Part shown: in pieces, positions 58,640 to 64,000 of the stretch
Layout of the letters: every line of letters begins with the position of its first letter
Position numbering within the stretch: the first letter of the stretch is position 1
Assembly (NCBI RefSeq): GCF_032854445.1
Contig: NW_027018127.1
Location: 1-64,000 of the forward strand
DNA: 64,000 bases
Direction: 5' to 3'
DNA from: Liolophura sinensis
Lineage: Eukaryota > Mollusca > Polyplacophora > Chitonida > Chitonidae
Made by a program: the position numbers and the translations under genes
Notes under the pieces: generated by a model
Databases searched by the model: none
What the model saw: the letters and a program-made list of their open reading frames with translations, nothing else
What the model was told of the DNA's origin: nothing

Positions 58640-58860
58640 CAGACTTCTGTGCCTTTTTGACACTTCCCACTGTGGTCCGTTTTGCCCCTACCCACTGTGA
58701 TCCGTTTTGCCCCTACCCACTGTGCTTGCCTCTTCCCACTGTAGTCCGTTTTGTTCGTTCCCACTGTGGTCCGTTTTGCCCCTTCCCATTGTAGTCTGTT
58801 TTGCTCGTTCCCAGTGATCCGTTTTGCCCCTTCCCACTGTCATCCGTTTTGCCCCAATAG
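58640..58860. repeat. 25-bp minisatellite, B-only expansion
   Basis: About eight units of cccactgtggtccgttttgc + ccctt. Block A has a single unit (about 20460-20480). Confidence 0.85.
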
Positions 58861-59559
58861 TTCATTTTCTTTAAATTGACACCTTTAAAAAGAAGCGTCC
58901 TGGTCTTTTCTTTTAGCTTGATGAAATGGTCGTGAAAACTAGTGCAACTTTGCATTGAAAGACACCCACAAAATCTGTGAGCACTAGGGTTAAAAAAGGT
59001 ATAAATCAAAAGTGATCCTGCTAACACTAGCTGCATGGAGTGTAGTGTATTACCTGGTGGGGGCGGAGGTATTAACCCAGAAAAGTGGACGACGAAATAT
59101 GTGCTTATAGACCTCAGGTCACTTTCGATTTCAACAACAACATGTACAGCTCTCATCAATACATGCCTCTCATATAAATTTACGCAGTTCCGTGTTATAA
59201 AGACGACGGAAGTTAGTTTCATTTATGTTTAAAGTCACCTCACGTTGGAGGGGGAATCTCTGGAGATCGAGCCCATGACACGAGTCCTGTGTCGTCCGTC
59301 TTATAGGATAAACTATTTTGCTGTCAACAAACTGCATGCAGTGATAGTGTTCACGTCGAGAACATATAGTTCTATTTTGACCTGACATTTCATAGATTTG
59401 CACAGTGGGAGAGATCATAATGGAGACTTATAACATGTGTCTACGCGCACTTTTGAGTCGTATGTTCGAGTCTGTTGCGTCTATACATAATTATTCCATT
59501 GTTAGCGTTGGTAGCTCCCAGTCTTGAGGTTATTGAACGAAGTTACTACTTCGAGGATT

Positions 59560-60032
59560 GAAACGTTTCTCTGCGTCTTTTTCTCATGGTGAGAAAATCG
59601 AATTTGGTACCGGTAAGTTTGACCCTAGCAAAGCGCTAGTCTTGCAGAACTATGGGTGACGATTATGTAATGTTTTTTATGAAGAGTTCTAAAGCTATTC
59701 AGTTTTGTCAGCGGGAGTTAAGGTTTCCTCTGGTTGCAATACCGGGATCTGCTTTATGTCTGGTAACTGCCTTCAGGAATATTAGGTCTATGTACAGTTG
59801 TGGTGATCCTGATATGGCTCTGTTTTCTCTGCCTCATAAGAATACAATTCGTCCTGTTACGCGTATGTCGTGTCTGTGTGTTCTACGTCGGTGTTTGTCT
59901 GCAACAGGATGTAATGCTAGCCCATTTTCTAGGCATAGTTTTTGGAGGGGTGGTGCGTCGTACGCATTTCAGGCTCAGGTTCCAGGTGAAGTCATACAGA
60001 TGTCAGTAGACAGGGCTAGCAGACAGGGCTAA
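59560..60032 (+). pseudogene. DIRS/integrase-like tyrosine recombinase relic, block B copy
   Basis: From 59652 the frame runs to 60032. It contains a region like SKAIQFCQREL..FPLVAIPGSALCLVTA, then MALFSLP, and the catalytic box RHSFWRGGASYAFQAQVPGEVIQ. This matches the HSFRRGGA..AF..GVP..LI box of DIRS-like tyrosine recombinases. The second Arg of HSFRRGG is Trp here, and the sequence ends before the terminal Tyr. The block A counterpart is frameshifted. This is a broken mobile-element remnant, not a host gene. Confidence 0.65.
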
Positions 60033-61140
60033 TGCTTAGAAATGTTACTTAGAAGTGGATGTAAATGGTCGCAGGATAGTGTCCAAGCGCATAAGAGACC
60101 TGGTCTTGTTTGAGAAGGCATAATACGTGGTGATGGTGCAGTTGGTGTCGCACTCTACATGTAATTCTTCTTTTGACCTATTTGTTATCTTAGATGTTCG
60201 CGGGTTTCCCCCGGGCTCTGCCCTGTTTCCATCCACCATAATGCTGACAGCCGTTGTATAAGTAAGATATTCTTGAGTGCGTCGTAAAACACCAATCAAA
60301 ATAATAAATAAATATTTATTTTCTCATAATGGAAAGGGGCCGCGTTTCCTTCCTTTCGTCAATGTAGATGTGTTTCATTTTTTTTTTTTTGTCTTCTGTT
60401 TTGTTGGTTGTTACCTTGGTCCTGACTGGATTCCTTTGGGGTTGTTCTTTCGTGTATAATAATATGTATTGTAATGACAGGGTCTATGTGGAATATTATC
60501 TTGTCTTTGTACCAGTGTAACTACATGCATGTGTGTATGTTAGATATCACAATTGGGTATCGCTGTCTACATTTCCAGCTGTTTTCATTCCCCCATTTGT
60601 AGTCCATGTGTATATGCGTGCATCAAGTCATTTGTAGAGTTTCTAAGTACATTAAAGTTCATACTGCCTTATATTCAACCCGGTGTTAGAGGCAGTTTCA
60701 AGAAATACACCGTGTCGTTACAAAGAATCAAGTTAAGATCTTACCAAAGATCGACATAAAGTTAGTAAAACAGATCATATCCCTAAATATCAAAAGCCTT
60801 TTATAATATCGTTGTGTGTTCAATTTGTTGACTATGTTCCCGATATTTTTAGGTCATAAAACAAACTTCTGTCAACAAGAGTCGTTTTGGAAATCGGCGA
60901 GTTTTTAGCATAACCATAAACGACAATGGTAAATACTGGCTTTAGCATTTAACGGGCCTTGGTGGCTTCACGGCGGTCATTGGCGTACCAGGGTATAATT
61001 TTGGATTTGTCGACGTCTTACGAATAGTTCTTTCTACAGTTGATAAAATAACTTTGCATGATCTGAGGATAGCATTGTATGATACGCAAGTCACATTATC
61101 TGACGGGCCAACAGGATGGTGGGGGGGGGGGGGGGGAGGT
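60033..61140. other. B-only segment with SINE and poly-G run
   Basis: No counterpart in block A, where the flanks meet near 22105. Only the SINE fragment (60190-60314) and the G run (61121-61136) are recognisable. Confidence 0.5.
60190..60314 (+). mobile_element. SINE family 1, 5'-truncated, B-only
   Basis: Starts at cgcgggtttcccccgggc and ends gtaaaacaccaatcaaaataataaataaat. Lies in the 1.1-kb stretch of block B with no counterpart in A. Confidence 0.75.
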
Positions 61141-61149
61141 GAAGGTGGG

Positions 61150-61315
61150 GGGAGGGCTGGAAGTCACTTTATCTGTCATGGAAAGAGCATTGGAGGAGGT
61201 GGAAGCCGCTTTGTTTGATCTGAGAAGAGCATTGATTGGTATGGAAACCACTTTGTCTGTCCTGGAGAGAGCGTTGGGTGAATTGAAGCCGCTTTGTCTA
61301 ACCTGGAAAGCGTAT
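61150..61315 (+). repeat. 48-bp repeat (16-codon period), block B
   Basis: Counterpart of 22115-22275, also open (SVMERALEEVEAALFDLRRA...). Preceded by a run of 16 G at 61121-61136. Confidence 0.6.
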
Positions 61316-62159
61316 TTGCATGTTTGTACTTACTGGCTTCTCTAACGTTTCATTTTCAGTGTCAACTTTAGACATAAGGGTTCATATATGTGAAGAGATA
61401 TCCGAGCCGTACCTTATATAACATTCAATTGACTTGCGCGGGTCTAGTCTCAAGATTCAGAAAGGAGATAGAGTAGCTACCCCACGATCAATGTGTGAGA
61501 CGTCAACCGAGCGAGACAAGTATATTGACTTTAATGAATACATGTACTTCTTTTAAGTCCACCTAACAGAGCCTTGTGTTATGAAGTTTATTTTCGCTAT
61601 ATGGTGAGTTACAATGGATGCCCACTATGAGAGAAAAAATCTGCCAAACAGTGTGCCCAATACCACTATATGTAACAAATAATTTTATTAGTTTCAGAAG
61701 AAGCCTTCAGGTATAATATGCCTGTTTGTACGTGTATATAATGGCAGTTTATTTGAAGAGTCTTCTAGGATGTCATCGCTTTCACGTTGTCAAGTCTGAC
61801 CGCTTGTTATAAAGCTAGGAGGGTAAACAGAGCAAGAAATATTTTTTCTTTGGTTTGCCCAAATGTGCTATTTATCACAAATAATAACTAATTTCCAGCG
61901 GCTTTTCTCAAAGAGCTTGTACATTAGTTTGATGTTTCCATGGTAGTAACAATCAACATGGTCGACACGTAGGCACATGTGAAATATTTACCTTGGACTG
62001 CTGTTTTGTAACGATGGTTAAAAACGCGTCTCTGGATGACCGTTTATCTGGGTGAGTACCGCAACTTCAGCATTTTGTGTCATGATCATGGAGGGTTCTA
62101 TTATTCCAGCTTCTTCGCTGGCTGATTTCTTTAATTCAATTCACTTCATTCATTCATTT

Positions 62160-63230
62160 TATTAGCTTACAAGGAATAAAATAGAAAAAGAAAGAAAAAC
62201 AATGATACATCTGGATAATCAACAAGAAAAGGGACATTCCATCAACAACAAAATTTGCTAAATTACTCAGTTCTCTCTTAACGGTGGGTTGGAGACGGTA
62301 TCTTACTTTATATACACCTGGCTTTAGAAAAATATGTTTCCAAGATTGGACGTAACTTTCAATGTTTTGAATTTGGGCATTCCATTATGAAATGGTACTC
62401 ATTACCAACACTTCTAGTATCACACTTCGTAAATCAACGATCATTTCTGTTGTATTGTACCAACGACCTGCCTCTATGGGGAGTCTATTGTTACTTGTGG
62501 TAAATGTAGCAAGACCTTTCCAAGTCTTTGGATTTAACACTGACATATATAGTTCATATGTAATATCCATACTTCTGATTCCATATGTAACCTAGTCCAG
62601 ATTCACACAAGACATTTTCGACCAATGATAACGACATAAAATGACACACACTGGGTAAGGAGTACCTCCCTTGGTAGCTAAAGGTGGAGAAAATATAAAC
62701 CCCACATAAAGTTCTCATGAAAGTGTGCCAAAAGCTAGTCGTAAATTCATATACTGGCAACATAAGTTCTTCACTAGTTCTAATGTACTGAGCTATTACA
62801 ATCAAAAAATAATCTGTTCAATTTAAGAAGAAGTCTGAGTGATGCTAGATTGCATTCTCTTATTATAGCACAGCATTGTGTAATATTTAACATAGTACTC
62901 GGTTTGTCTTATACAATCGTTATGTTGAATTAATAGACAATTTGTGTTATATTTAAAGGCAGAGAAAACAAAGAAAGTTCAGATGAAAGCGTGCCAAAAC
63001 TTAGTCGTAAATGTGGTCTTCAATATTTTTTCGATTCTTTTTTTTTAAAGAGAAAGACACGTGAAAATGATTCTTGTATGGTGAGTATTTGGGGCCACTT
63101 TTTGGTAGATATAGTCTTTGTTTAATAATGGTATAAACCAGGAAGTAAGACATGTTTAATGATACATGTATATTTGCCCTAGAATTTGGTCTTTTCGGCG
63201 AATAAACGTGGTCAGAATGGATTTTTATCA
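62160..63230 (-). pseudogene. LINE relic 2, 3' part (block B)
   Basis: Duplicate of 23225-24300 carried along with block B. Same internal junction, so the deletion predates the duplication. Confidence 0.65.
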
Positions 63231-64000
63231 TATTTGTAAGTTAAATATATTCATAAATATTATCACAATTCAAATTAAATACCTATGTTTGAATATAAAC
63301 GACAAAATTTAAAATTCCTCTATAAATCGAAGTAGTTTTCACTAAATAGACCACTTAAAAGAATGTAAAAATATATTTTCATTTTTTTTTTATATTTTTG
63401 TGTAAAGAGTTAAAGGCGTTCAAACATTCGAATTCTTAGGGGAGCTTTTTGGACCATACTATCAGAGTTTTGGAACTCTTACGTCACAGGAAGTGAAAAA
63501 ATCTGAAAGAATAAATGAAAGAATTTTTACGCATAATTTTCATTTGTCTTTGTGATCAACCATACTTCATATTTTAGTTTCTTTAAGTATGACATCTTAC
63601 TTCCTCGTCCTTCCGCAGTTCGTAATTAAACAAGCAACCTTGCGCTCGTAAAGTCGGATATACGATGGAAAGACACCAAGTTTCCTGTAAATAGTATAGT
63701 TTGCAGTTCAAGATTTTAAATTGATAATTTATTCAGAAAAACCTTCGATTAAGATTAAAGATTTCAATCCACAAACTTTACAGCCTTGAAAAAGATTAGT
63801 TGGATAGTCTTATTAAAGAGGTAATTTGTAGATCAATAAAAATCGATAAAGAAGTGTTCATGTAAGAGCTTTTGACACCTGGTTAATTAGCTGTTTCCCG
63901 GTATTAATGTATTATCCAGTATTCTTAATTACAGTACCGGGATCCACAACATCTTTCTATATCTACATACATCCTAATGCCGAGCGTGACAAAATAAAAT
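63231..64000. other. AT-rich flank at the window end, block B
   Basis: Matches 24300-25270, less about 200 bases. The duplication continues past the window. Confidence 0.6.

Larger units (their letters stand above)
40048..64000 (+). repeat. Segmental duplication, block B (runs off the window)
   Basis: Direct-orientation counterpart of block A, longer because of transposon insertions. B-only pieces include the Crypton-like stretch (43878-44706), the Harbinger derivative (50478-51120), the hAT element (51719-55075), the 25-bp minisatellite (about 58640-58860) and about 60033-61130. Confidence 0.9.

Overview
The window is animal nuclear DNA: AT-rich and intron-bearing, with GT-AG splice sites, tRNA-derived SINEs, LINE and DNA-transposon relics, and many minisatellites. 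The two SINE families (3' ends reading gtaaaacaccaatcaaataaa and acgttaaaccccaagcactcactca) are, to my knowledge, typical of molluscs and relatives. I read the source as a lophotrochozoan, most likely a bivalve or gastropod; no species can be named from sequence alone.

The main content is a head-to-tail duplication of one gene together with about 20 kb of flank. Block A runs from 3774 to about 25270. Block B runs from 40048 to the window end and is probably cut there. Each block carries one six-exon plus-strand TRIM-type gene (RING, two B-boxes, coiled coil, PRY/SPRY): TRIM-A 6503-15236 (597 aa) and TRIM-B 41344-49717 (593 aa). Both look intact. The exon lengths (672, 96, 231, 23, 182 and about 580 nt) include the 96/231/23 series familiar from vertebrate TRIM genes. 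By family knowledge these are E3 ubiquitin ligases whose SPRY domain recognises a target; an innate-immune role is an inference. The RING/B-box and SPRY exons differ more between copies than the introns do. Nearly all SPRY changes alter the protein, and three in-frame indels fall there. This fits diversifying selection or gene conversion.

Region by region. 1-3773: minisatellite and SINE fragments. 3774-6502: 5' flank of TRIM-A with a 1.4-kb insertion absent from B. 6503-15236: TRIM-A, with a SINE in intron 2, a long hairpin in intron 3 and VNTRs in intron 5. 15237-25270: 3' flank with a 65-bp array, a tyrosine-recombinase relic, a datable SINE insertion and a LINE relic. 25270-27300: a second LINE relic and an unidentified broken coding fragment. 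29335-31660: a diverged remnant of TRIM-gene 3' flank, perhaps the trace of a third copy, expanded into a 65-bp array. 32760-34460: a 44-bp array. 34882-35189: a 22-bp array of TATA-like boxes. 36270-38340: a broken Mutator-like transposase. 40048-64000: block B. B carries insertions that A lacks: a Crypton-like recombinase fragment in intron 3, a PIF/Harbinger derivative, a nearly complete hAT element with a 706-aa transposase, a 25-bp minisatellite and a SINE.

Apart from the two TRIM genes and the hAT transposase I see no convincing intact protein gene, and no rRNA, free-standing tRNA or CRISPR. All comparisons and counts are by eye.
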